In this document: positions 1 through 8,242 of the stretch, one piece after another
How positions within the stretch are numbered: the first letter of the stretch is position 1
Layout of the letters: the number at the start of each line of letters is the position of its first letter
Origin: Aquatica leii
Lineage: Eukaryota; Arthropoda; Insecta; Coleoptera; Lampyridae
DNA length: 64,000 nucleotides
Direction: 5' to 3'
Assembly (NCBI GenBank): GCA_035610365.1
Contig: CM069433.1
Span: 60,626,487 to 60,690,486, forward strand
Notes under the pieces: generated by a model
Database searches by the model: none
The model's input: only the letters and a program-made list of their open reading frames with translations
Told to the model about the DNA's origin: nothing
Position numbers and translations under genes: made by a program

Positions 1-3000
1 AAACGGTTGATATAGATACCCCACGGTCTTGTATCGGTACTATCAAAACTGAGCATGCGTTTGTCATCATAAGGACTAAGAACAATTTTACTTTGTTTAA
101 CTGAAAAGACTTTGTGTTGTTTAGATCTAATAAGTCGTTAATCTGCTTCAAAAATTTTTTATCAAATAAACATTTTTATAATCTTCAAAGGTAATTAATT
201 TGATAGAAGATTTTTAGATCCCTTAGATTTTTTATTAATTTTTAGTAAACTCGTCATCAACAATGTAAGAGTACATCTTTGATCTAAGCCCTACAAATTC
301 AAGCATTATCTTTCCATTATTTTCATCTTTCATTAATCCCGGTTGTTTTTTGTTTTTCAGTTGTATTTGATAAATGTTTTTAATGTCATAATCAGAAGTG
401 TCAAAACGATGACTGTCTTGTTTAATATACTCATAGATGTTTATATTTTTAAAGCTATAAATTAAACTATCGGTGTCTGTATATAACAATTTGACGTTTT
501 CTCCAAACGTCTTTATAACGTAGTCATAATGAAATTCGTATAAAAAATTTTTGAAATATCTAATATGCTAAATCCCACATAAATAGGTTTATTCATACAT
601 ATTTCTAATTTGTTCATTTCTACTATAACCATATCTTCATCAAATACAACTGAGCTGTGAAAATTTGGTTTCGAGATAAGAGATCGCACTCCCCATCGTC
701 CGTCCCATTTTGTTACTAAGCGGATATCTCTATGCTTTCTAACATTTTCCATGCATTTGCCGTAAATCGCATTAATCATTAATTTATAAAAATCTTTCTC
801 GAAATCATTTTTAGATTGTTGACGTAATTTTGTATTTAAATCTATGTATTGTTTTAACCAAGGAGATTGATGAAATTTGAGCACTCTATGCACTTTTTTT
901 AATTGCATACCTAATCTTAAATACATTTTTAAGTTTCTATAGTGAACGACATATCGTTCTTTTGGAAACAAAGTTAATAACAATTTTTTAAGTTTAGTTT
1001 TTGAAGTCGGAGGAACCATATGTTCAGGTGCCAATGGCAAATCGCTATGTAAATTATGTAACTGCATTGGATAAGTTAAATCACATTCAACGATATATCC
1101 AACGAAAAAGTCATCAGGAGTATTTAAAATTTCTTTAACATCAAAATTTTCCATAAATTCAAAATTTCCGTATGGTAAATATTGAGACATGGCCGCTCCA
1201 TATAAGTTATTTACATCAAAACACATTAAATACGTACTATCTTTAGTAGAATCAATACCATTTTTCATATATTTATTATTTGCTTTAGCGTATCTATTGG
1301 AACATTGAGAAACGCCTCCTCTAATTCCTTGCTCAACGAACATAACCATATCAATATCGGTGAGAAGTTCTAATGAAATGTTTGTAGTTTTTAACATAGC
1401 ATCAAACGTTAATCCGGGGGCAGTGTAATAGTGTAACGGATCTAAAGTATATGTTTTTAAACAAGTTTCGCGAAAAGTTTCAAACACGTCAGCTAGTAAA
1501 AGTACATCCGTTTTTAAGTACAAATCAGAATATTCGCCTATATTTCGAATTCCAAATACTTTCCAAACATTTACAGCATGAGCATAATCTTCATCGCTAA
1601 TATTTTCATCATTTAACTGACTATAGAAATCTTCTTTACGTGGTAAACACGTTTCTTCTAACTTTATCCAAGAATCTACATAATCGTAAGGAAATATTCC
1701 TTTCTTGTTTAATAAACGAAATTCTTCTTCAGTATTACAATAAAACTTTGTAATCTTTTTTGATCGTCTAACAAATTAGAAGAAAGACGATCTAAGCTTT
1801 GCGACATAAAACGGAAAGAATCTATAAACCTAAGAGAAATATTTGTATTTGGTATCGATTTCGTAAAAGAAATATATTTTTCTTTATTTATTGGCAATAG
1901 TTTAACGTTTCCTTCAAATAATGTGGTTAGTTTTTTAATGATAAAGTGTGCGTCATATCCACTCATGTTATGAAATACTACAGGTATACAGTGTTCATCT
2001 TTATAGTTTAAATTGCAAGTCTGGTGAGCGGCTCCCCTAAACATCCCTGTTTGATGGTTATGATCTCGAACTCTAACTTGATCATCATTAAAAGGTTGTT
2101 TACATATGTGACATACTTCTCAGTTTTCCCATCGGAACAATCGTATTAAGTTGTTCATAACACATATCAACAATATTTTTTAATTCACGTACAAACCAAT
2201 CAATGCAATCGATTCCTCGATACGTGCAAAATTTTGATAAAGTATTATCGTATGAACATTTTAAGTAATATGCTATACTAAACGGTATATGTTTTTGATA
2301 TGATTTCGATTTAGTGTGTAAATTTGAGTTTGCATCGTTGCACTTTTCTAGAATACATTCCAAATCAGCATAAATAGCAAAAGGAACTCTTTCTTGATAA
2401 CGATAATTTTTAAATGATAAGTATTTCTCAGATTGTTTAGGCAATCGCACACAACATTTATTAGATTTCATACAGTAAGTTTTATGTTTTTCGAGTATGT
2501 CCTGAGTTCTAAAGTAATTTAAACATCGTTCACAAATAAAAATCTTATGATTACGAGTCGATAGTTGTTTTGATAAAAGCGCGGACAAATTTTTGATCCA
2601 AGTAAAATGAAATAGTAGCTGTTCTTCAGATACATCGTTTATGTCCACCTGTGGTTTGGAGCTCAAAGGAAGCATAAGTAGATTTATGACTTTAACATTT
2701 GTTTCGGAAATAGAACTAAGAGAACAAGGTAAAATTTTTTTGTTCTCTATGCAAAACAAATGAATGGACAGTTTGTTAAGTTTTTCAAATGTTCTTATGT
2801 CTTTTATAGTTATAGGAAATTTAATACCATCACAATTTAAAACATTATGAAAATGCGGATACGACGATAGTCTATTAGAATTTATCTTGGCGGGGTATAA
2901 AGCAGATACTACAGACCAAAGAAAACAGTATGGATCGTCGTTCTTAACATTTACAACAGCGTGTTTCGTTTTTATATAGTTCGGAACCGATACAAAAGTG

Positions 3001-3705
3001 GAATAACCTACTTTAAGAGGATCATATTTGTTAACATTTACTTTAAGTCCCAAAAGTTCGTGTAAAGCCCAGCCGCTGTCTTTTTCCGCAAATTCTTCTA
3101 ATTTTGTTGCAAGTTTATCAAACACATGTACTTGATACCACCGTTTTAAATTAGTAGTACGATCGATAACGTTATTTTTAGTACAAAACGTTTTTAAATC
3201 TACTTTCCCTGTTTGAGGCTTAATAAAATTGGCGCTTAGAATTACATTTACTTTAAGAAGAGATTCTTTAAGACATTTTTAATTTTTATATTAAAACATT
3301 TAAAAGATTTTTTAAAAAGTTAAAGGGTCTTTTATGGTAAGATTTGATATAAAACCAGTGCGAATTCTGTTGTTGAAACACGATTCCACATCTTCCCAAA
3401 TAACTTTACATTTATTTCGTTTTAAATTTGTCGATAACCCTTCACCTGATTTGATCACTAAAACTTTTTTAAGTTGTCTAAGTTTTAAACGATAAAATTT
3501 AAAATACGCTAAACTCGTTTCAATCGAGAAAGGATTCCAATATATTTTCTTTGTGTATTTTATTTTTGATTGCTTTACGAACAATTTGTATTGCACTATT
3601 AATATAAGCTTTAAGATTATTGATTTCGTTTAGCGTTTTTATGTTTTCGAAATAAACACGCGTCACGGTCAAGTATCGTTTACACAACTTAGATACGGTA
3701 TCCAT
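1..3705 (-). pseudogene. Protein-primed B-family DNA polymerase (Polinton/Maverick type), multiply frameshifted, 3' end at or beyond the window edge
   Basis: This is a replicative polymerase of the pPolB family, which copies linear element genomes from a terminal protein primer. Visible motifs in transcription order: a C2HC-like finger (CERCLNYF, with H and C following) near 2470-2540; ExoI YADLE near 2370-2385; a CHIC...DHNHQTG...RGAAHQTCN zinc/HNH-like segment near 1990-2115; ExoII NMSGYDAHF near 1955; ExoIII YLKTD near 1505-1520; polymerase motif A FDVNNLYG near 1200-1225; motif [11 protein letters not shown] near 760-785; motif [10 protein letters not shown] near 465-487. C-terminal similarity continues to about position 5. 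The start at 3705 is the first ATG after a TATA box and initiator. Total span of about 1,200 codons fits the family. The frame is broken at least eight times by single-base shifts, near 3540, 3310, 3280, 2120, 1755, 550, 230-210 and 150-120, most of them in A/T runs. All catalytic motifs remain, so either decay is recent or some breaks are sequencing error. Family call is strong; functional status is uncertain. Confidence 0.88.
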
Positions 3706-3715
3706 TTTACACGAA

Positions 3716-3752
3716 TGAATAATGCAAGAGATTCGAAGTATAAACTTATAAA
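3716..3752 (-). promoter_or_regulatory. Core promoter of the polymerase gene
   Basis: On the minus strand TTTATAAG (3752-3745) lies about 36 nt upstream of TCATTC, which matches the arthropod initiator TCAKTY with its A at 3716. The ATG is 11 nt further down at 3705. The region upstream to about 3870 is shared with the divergent GTSF1-like gene. It is dense in CGA trinucleotides, unlike the flanking AT-rich DNA. Confidence 0.45.
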
Positions 3753-3920
3753 GATTTACGAGTCTACACGATAGTATACGAATTAGCGAAGAATTACGAA
3801 TGTGGTCGATGTTTAACGAAATGTAGAAGATTCACGAACATTAACGATCGTTGACGATTCCCCACCAATATCGAATTGTAGAAAAAGTGCAGTGGGGATA
3901 AAAATAGAAGGAGAAAATTG

Positions 3921-3956
3921 TATATAATTGAGAAACGTTCATAGTGATTTATCATT
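3921..3956 (+). promoter_or_regulatory. Core promoter of the GTSF1-like gene
   Basis: TATATAA at 3921-3927 is followed 32 nt later by TCATTT, with the initiator A at 3953; an alternative initiator has its A at 3941. Upstream, GTGGGGAT at 3892-3899 recurs in the same sense upstream of the TATA box of the minus-strand gene at 8135. CCCCACCA lies at 3860-3867. The predicted leader is about 42-54 nt. Confidence 0.5.
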
Positions 3957-3994
3957 TTCAATAATATTTTTATTGAAGAATAATCAAGAATAAT

Positions 3995-4319
3995 ATGAAT
4001 TCAGAAAATATATTGGGAGCAGGTAAAATAAAAATTTTAATCTACAAACTCAAATCTAAATATGTTCATTTTTGTGATAGATATGGTTATTTGCCCATAC
4101 AATCAATTTCACGTGATGCTGCGACATAGGTTGGCAAAACATCTATGGAAGTGTCACCCGGTGGAAACAAAACAACAAATCGATATGGAATACCGGAAGA
4201 AGTTGTTGCAATGGGAGCAAGATCAGAAAACCCGACGGCCCATGCCAGTGACTGCTCCACCGGTACTGTTTCCACCGGGGTCCTACGAAACATGGGATGA
4301 TGATGAACTTCAAAGTTAG
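3995..4319 (+). CDS. GTSF1/Asterix-like protein with a single CHHC zinc finger, two exons
   Basis: Exons are 3995-4022 and 4081-4319, joined over a 58-nt intron (CAG|GTAAAA ... TTTGTGATAG). The product is 88 aa. Residues 14-34 form a U11-48K/GTSF1-type CHHC finger: C14, H20, H30, C34, spacing C-x5-H-x9-H-x3-C, beginning CPYNQFHVMLRHRLAKHLWKC. In animals GTSF1/Asterix proteins are nuclear cofactors of PIWI-piRNA silencing complexes; they normally carry two such fingers plus a tail with tryptophans that contact PIWI. Here the second finger is absent. The tail is a basic/Gln-rich helix, a proline-rich stretch and an acidic end ETWDDDELQS with one Trp. The start was chosen because the spliced exon 1 supplies an ATG 42 nt after the predicted initiator; the unspliced ATG at 4062 lies in the intron. 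It is divergent from the element polymerase, which suggests capture by a mobile element (inference). Finger call strong, PIWI role inferred. Confidence 0.8.
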
Positions 4320-4332
4320 ACCTATGTCGCAG
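4119..4332. repeat. Nested inverted repeats inside the GTSF1-like exon 2
   Basis: Outer arms 4119-4130 (CTGCGACATAGG) and 4321-4332 are perfect reverse complements. Inner arms 4157-4169 (CCCGGTGGAAACA) and 4267-4279 are likewise perfect over 13 bp. Shorter complements (TACCGG near 4190 with CCGGTA near 4260; GGAGCA near 4215 with TGCTCC near 4253) nest inside in the correct order. The mature exon could therefore fold back on itself. The right outer arm begins just after the stop codon. Confidence 0.7.
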
Positions 4333-4377
4333 GTCAACAATGAAATATATATGTATATATAATGTAGTACATGTATT

Positions 4378-4383
4378 AATAAA
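4378..4383 (+). terminator. Poly(A) signal of the GTSF1-like gene
   Basis: AATAAA lies 59 nt after the TAG stop, preceded by a TATATA-rich 3' UTR. No other canonical signal occurs between stop and this site. Confidence 0.55.
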
Positions 4384-5152
4384 TAATCAAAAAATTATAC
4401 TTTGTTTTAATTAATACTTCTTCGTTTGTTAGTATCGATGATATACAAATAAAAAATTATTTATAAAGTAGTGCCAATATCTTTAAAACTAAAGAGCAAA
4501 TCAAAATTTTACTTATGAGAAAAAATATGCATCATATGCGACTGAATTTGAAACGTACATTAAAACTTGCAAATAAAGGGGTGAATTTCGTAAATTTGAC
4601 AAAACAAAATATTTTACCTAACTTATTTTACATATTTGAATTCCTCGTTTAAAACCATGAAATTTGATATAAAACTCGATAAAATTCTGACAAGTTTGAA
4701 AAAACTACCCCTAATTTTTTTTTTGAGAAAAAAAAATTTTTTTTTTTGTAAGTATATAACAAATATAGTATATCATTTTGGCAGAGTTAAAAAAAATTTC
4801 TATCACTGCAAGTGATAGTATTTAAAAAAATAGTATTAAACAATGACGCAAAACTAAAAAGCAATGTGAATGTTAGTTGAAAAATATTAGTAGTATTTAA
4901 AAATAAATATACATATCTAATCACATAGTATTTAACAACCAATAAAGAGTAAAAAAAAAAATCATTTCCGCCCCACCAAAAACTAAGGGTGGATTTTTTA
5001 TGTCATAGTAAGTTCAACGATTACTGTCTCAATGTTCGATCGAATACCTTGGACTTAAAAAAAAAAAAAAAAAAAAAAAAAAATAGATACATGTATATGC
5101 TTAACCTTACATTAATACGTGTGTTCTAACCTAACAATAAATTGCGGATGTC
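4384..5152. other. AT-rich intergenic stretch, no gene seen
   Basis: It holds long A and T tracts. A near-palindromic T-run/A-run/T-run block lies at about 4717-4750, and a pure A run of about 27 bp at about 5058-5084. A GC-rich CCCCACCA occurs at 4971-4978. No open frame with recognisable content was found on either strand. Confidence 0.6.
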
Positions 5153-5440
5153 AACCTCGGTGTCAAATTTTATTCTGCAGTATCATGTTTCACAGCTTGG
5201 TATCTAATTCTAACTTCCGGTGTCAAATTCCTACTTCCGGTTTCAAATTTTTACTTCCGGTTTCAAATTTCTACTTCCGGTGTCAAATTTCAACTTTCGG
5301 TGTCAAATTTGAAATTCCGGTGTCAGATTTCAACTTCCGGTGTCAGATTTCAACGTCCGGTGTCAGATTACAACTTCCGGTGTCGGGTTTCAACTTCCGG
5401 TGTCCAATTTCTACGTTCGGTGTCAAATTTCCATTGCATT
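5153..5440. repeat. 20-bp minisatellite (unit CTTCCGGTGTCAAATTTCAA)
   Basis: From about 5199 to 5436 there are twelve back-to-back units of exactly 20 bp with few substitutions and no length change. One isolated diverged unit lies upstream at about 5153-5172. Because 20 is not a multiple of three, every frame translates to the same 20-residue period, which gives spurious open frames on the plus strand. It is probably non-coding; it lies upstream of the microexon gene promoter. Confidence 0.9.
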
Positions 5441-5651
5441 GTCAGCAAATTTTTTCGAGTTAATGACCTATGGTGAACCTTTGATTTTTCTGATGAATCA
5501 GCAAATTTTTTACAATGAACTTATGGTGTCTACTTTATTTCCGCTTAAGAGTTCAATCATTTATAGTAATGCTGAATTAACTAGAAAGTTCATATACCTC
5601 GGTTTTATAAAAAAATAATACTTCTTGCAGATTCATGAAATTTTTTTATTA
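5441..5651. other. Intergenic, nothing recognised
   Basis: An AT-rich spacer between the minisatellite and the next promoter. The sequence CAGCAAATTTTTT appears twice (about 5442 and 5498), a minor local duplication. No gene is supported. Confidence 0.5.
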
Positions 5652-5684
5652 TATAAACTAATACTTAATTATTTTAATTCAGTT
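5652..5684 (+). promoter_or_regulatory. Core promoter of the microexon gene
   Basis: TATAAA at 5652-5657 is followed by TCAGTT with its A at 5681, 29 nt from the first T of the TATA box. This is textbook arthropod TATA-initiator spacing. The ATG at 5712 follows a 31-nt leader and sits in a good context (ACCATGG). Confidence 0.65.
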
Positions 5685-5711
5685 CTCGTTTAATCTTCGA
5701 ACAACAGAACC

Positions 5712-6709
5712 ATGGCTTCTTCCTTAAGTTTAAAAAAAAATAACAATCGTATCAACGTATTATCGGACGTTATGTTGAAAGTAAGTATATATTTTTTTAA
5801 ATAAATTGTTCAGATTGTATATAATCCACTAATAATTTTTGTAGTCAAGTCTAATGTATTTTTTTTTTATATATAGAGTGGTGTTTGTAGCACGCCGCCA
5901 CCTCTGTTACCAATCAAAGATCAGGTAATATAATTTTAATTCTTTTTGCTTGTTCACATTTTAAAGTTTGCTTAATTTATAATAATGTTTTATCATTTTA
6001 TAAGTATTTTTAACAATATTTTGTAGCTTGACATGATCTTAGAAGAGGATCTTTTGAACGGGCAAGTAAGCTAATTCATTTGCACTTCGGAATTCAGTAA
6101 TATTAAACGTTGTACTGTTATTTTAGGTGTTTCCGAGTCCTCCAGTTCCCCCATCTCTTCCTGCCCCTATGTGCGGAGATAATACGAATAAGGTAAATTA
6201 ATTATTTCTTTATTATTTTCAACTATTAAATTGCACCCTTTATTTTGTTTCAGTCGCTGGAATTAACTTGAAGCGACAGTGAGTGCATGTTCGTTGAGTC
6301 CCAACAGCATCTTCCAGAGGGGCTTAACACTAATCAACCATCGAGGGGGAAGGATTGGGGAAGATTAAAAAATCTATATCAAGAGAAATCGGAGGATGAA
6401 GAGGAGGAGGAAACAAACATATTGGATGGCCACAGCCAAATAAGTGTAGAAGAACAACCTTCAAGAATAATTAAAATTGAAAAACAATTTATAAATGAAA
6501 TACGTAAAACTTATAAGGATTTAAAGTGCAAAGTTAGTGTTAGTGATAAACGTTGTAGCTATAGTAAAAATCTTGTTAAAAAACTTAAAAATGAACTATT
6601 AAAAACTGAAAAACAATATCAATTAGAATTAAAAAAACAAAAACAATTATGTAGTGAGTTGAAAGAGTGCAAAGACTGTATGAAGAAGTATGGTATAAGT
6701 TTAGTATAG
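5712..6709 (+). CDS. Five-exon microexon gene of unknown function with an in-frame TGA that an alternative splice site can bypass
   Basis: Coding exons 5712-5780, 5877-5924, 6027-6065 and 6127-6192 are 69, 48, 39 and 66 nt, all phase 0, with canonical donors (GTAAGT, GTAATA, GTAAGC, GTAAAT) and pyrimidine-AG acceptors; introns are 96, 102, 61 and 61-115 nt. The strongest last acceptor ends at 6253 and leads to TGA at 6269-6271, giving a 79-aa protein. The same frame is open again from 6272 to the TAG at 6707-6709. An acceptor ending at 6307 (CCCAACAG) is exactly 54 nt downstream, stays in frame and removes the TGA, giving 207 aa. The N-terminal half is Ser/Pro-rich (PPPLLP, PSPPVPPSLPAP). The C-terminal half has an acidic run (EDEEEEE) and then a Lys/Glu/Gln-rich, probable coiled coil with late cysteines. 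I do not recognise the family. Alternative reading: TGA is a nonsense mutation, or the downstream 140-codon frame (ATG 6287) is translated separately. Confidence 0.72.
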
Positions 6710-6752
6710 GTGTAAATGTTGATTTAGATTAGTTTAGTCTGTATTAGTATTT

Positions 6753-6758
6753 AATAAA
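6753..6758 (+). terminator. Poly(A) signal of the microexon gene
   Basis: AATAAA lies 44 nt after the TAG at 6707-6709, in a T/A-rich 3' UTR. Confidence 0.6.
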
Positions 6759-7244
6759 AAATAATTAACTTGATTATCTTTTTATTATAAATGAAATTTT
6801 TAGTGATTTCTTAACAACATAAATCTGCTGCTTAACTTCTTTTAAAAATAATAAAATTACAAAATTTTGAAATGAGTTTATTCAATAAGCATTACGAATT
6901 TAAAACATCAATCAATAATTCAATCAATTAACAAAGTTTAATTATAGTGTTTTAGTTTAAAGTAATTATTTTATATTATTTATTATCTGAGTTTATATTG
7001 TAACGGTTTTCATTTGAAATAAAGAATTCTTTTCAATTAAAATTTGATGCATAATCTATCTCGGTTAAGCTTACTATAAATTCAAAAAAAAAACTTGATG
7101 CATTACAAAACATTACTCAATGTTATTCCCCATCATCCTCGTTTGGAAAGATAGTTTTGTTTATTATTGATGTTTATGCAAGCATCCTTAAAATAATTTA
7201 TATTTACAAATCGTTTTGTTTTGTCTTATAACTTCTTTTATATA
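6759..7244. other. AT-rich intergenic stretch, no gene seen
   Basis: Very AT-rich, with scattered stops in all frames. A minus-strand AATAAA near 7163-7168 could serve the small ORF at 7376-7245. A short GC-richer patch (CCCCATCATCCTCG, about 7129-7142) resembles the CCCCACCA motifs near other promoters but is not an exact match. Confidence 0.5.
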
Positions 7245-7376
7245 CTAATTTGGTGAAAAATGTTTACCTCCTTCACCTTTAATTATTTCATGAACGGAAC
7301 ACATCAAACACCTTCTACCTTCTATGTCCGTCTCACCCTTACATTTTGGAGAGACAAATCTCACAACTATAGGCAT
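7245..7376 (-). CDS. Possible small cysteine-motif protein, 43 aa
   Basis: ATG at 7376-7374, stop at 7247-7245. The peptide contains SPKCKGETDIEGRRCLMCS, a Cys followed 11 residues later by a CxxC, then a His, so it could be a partial zinc-binding knuckle. Upstream on the same strand there is a TATATA near 7555, a GTAAGT donor near 7495 and a pyrimidine-AG acceptor near 7409, which would make a spliced 5' UTR. A minus-strand AATAAA follows near 7165. No family recognised. It is short enough to be chance, or it may be the last exon of a larger gene. Confidence 0.3.
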   Translation of the reverse strand: MPIVVRFVSPKCKGETDIEGRRCLMCSVHEIIKGEGGKHFSPN

Positions 7377-7688
7377 GTTGACTTTAGAACAATTCGAGAT
7401 TTTTTAAACTGTACAAAGAAATGATTATATTTATATATTTATCAAAACATTTATTACAAAGTTTATTACTCATGTTAATGACTTACTTTTTTTACTTGTT
7501 TCCACTGCATTTACAAGTTTTATTTTGATTTTAAATAGTATTTTAATCCTGGTATATAAATTCACTTTAGATGCAAAACTCCCAACTACAATTTTTATTT
7601 ATATAATAGACATATATTTATCAAAATATAATTACACTTGTATTTATAATAGACAAAAAAAAGCATAATTATTTCAATTATTTATTGT
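7377..7688. other. Spacer between two minus-strand transcription units
   Basis: It contains a minus-strand AATAAA near 7680 (putative end of the 8135-7689 unit), a TATATA near 7555 and a strong GTAAGT donor near 7495 on the minus strand. No coding sequence is supported apart from the putative leader described for the 43-aa ORF. Confidence 0.35.
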
Positions 7689-7826
7689 TCATTTTAATTT
7701 TACATTTTTTAAGTTCTTAATGATTTCATACATTTTAATTTTAGTTGATAACTTTTCTAAACTTTCCAAATACAATTTTAACCTTAGTTTATAAATTTTT
7801 TTCATGCGCACACTTTTCTGATTCAT
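7689..7826 (-). CDS. Small lysine-rich helical protein, 45 aa, directly downstream of the 8135-7830 gene
   Basis: The ATG at 7826 is three bases past the upstream stop codon; TGA at 7691-7689. The peptide has about one third Lys/Arg, with leucine/isoleucine spacing suited to an amphipathic helix or short coiled coil (LKLYLESLEKLSTKIKMYEI). A minus-strand AATAAA follows near 7680. A 3-nt intercistronic gap is unusual for a eukaryotic host gene and suggests either reinitiation in a compact viral or element transcript, or a chance frame. Confidence 0.35.
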   Translation of the reverse strand: MNQKSVRMKKIYKLRLKLYLESLEKLSTKIKMYEIIKNLKNVKLK

Positions 7827-7829
7827 ATT

Positions 7830-8135
7830 TCACTCTAGAACAAATTCAATGTTAGTTGTTTCACCAACGGCTCCTCGGCTTACGAGATAGATGTTTTTTC
7901 CCGAACCAATCAAGCTATTAATTTCGTTTATGTCTTCAATTGAAAACTTGTTCATAAATCTTTGTGGTAGAGGTACTTTAAAATCTTGGCATTCAACAAT
8001 CACTTGCTCCCCAAATTTGCCATCGATTTTACTAAAACACTTAATTTTATACTGCTCATTTATTGATAGACTTCTTGCACTCACATAAGGAACCAAATGA
8101 GAAGTTTCGTTCAAGTTTGCAAAAAATGATTCCAT
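7830..8135 (-). CDS. Small protein of unknown function, possible OB-fold-like, 101 aa
   Basis: ATG at 8135, TGA at 7832-7830. After a short N-terminal segment the chain shows alternating beta-type stretches: YKIKCFSKIDGKFGEQVIVE, then FKVPLPQRF, a helix-like SIEDINEINSLI, then NIYLVSRGAVG and NIEFVLE. This strand pattern, Y-x-I followed by a KFG-type turn and an LPxR motif, resembles small single-strand-nucleic-acid-binding OB folds. That is inference from shape only; I did not identify a named family. The gene has its own TATA promoter and sits in the same block as a replicative polymerase, where a DNA-binding accessory protein would make sense. The frame is intact. The start is the only ATG near the promoter. 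Confidence 0.6.
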   Translation of the reverse strand: MESFFANLNETSHLVPYVSARSLSINEQYKIKCFSKIDGKFGEQVIVECQDFKVPLPQRFMNKFSIEDINEINSLIGSGKNIYLVSRGAVGETTNIEFVLE

Positions 8136-8184
8136 CTTAATTTTATTTCTTAAGTTTATTAAAACGAATAAGAGTTATTAAAAC

Positions 8185-8242
8185 ACTAATATTAAATCTT
8201 TACAAACATTATCTTTATATACACACAACAGCATCCCCACCA
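8185..8242 (-). promoter_or_regulatory. Core promoter of the 8135-7830 gene
   Basis: TATATAAAG on the minus strand (8221-8213) lies 86 nt upstream of the ATG; a start site is expected near 8190. GTGGGGAT (minus strand, 8240-8233) lies just upstream, the same octamer in the same sense as upstream of the GTSF1-like TATA box. Confidence 0.55.

Noticed and set aside
4087-4340. Antisense open frames over the GTSF1-like exon
   Set aside because: Shadows of the coding strand. The sense frame has the zinc-finger motif, splice sites, promoter and poly(A) signal.
4440-4760. Possible terminal repeat of another transposon in the AT-rich gap (AAAGGGGTGAATTTCG near 4577)
   Set aside because: No matching inverted or direct partner was found in the window, so no boundary can be supported.
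5119-5618. Two overlapping plus-strand frames (114 and 92 codons) across the minisatellite
   Set aside because: The 20-bp period makes all frames equivalent and open. The cysteine-containing 20-residue repeat is a translation artefact without start context or splice signals.
7891-8088. Plus-strand 65-codon frame opposite the 101-aa gene
   Set aside because: Shadow of the minus-strand gene, which has its own TATA box and coherent protein pattern.
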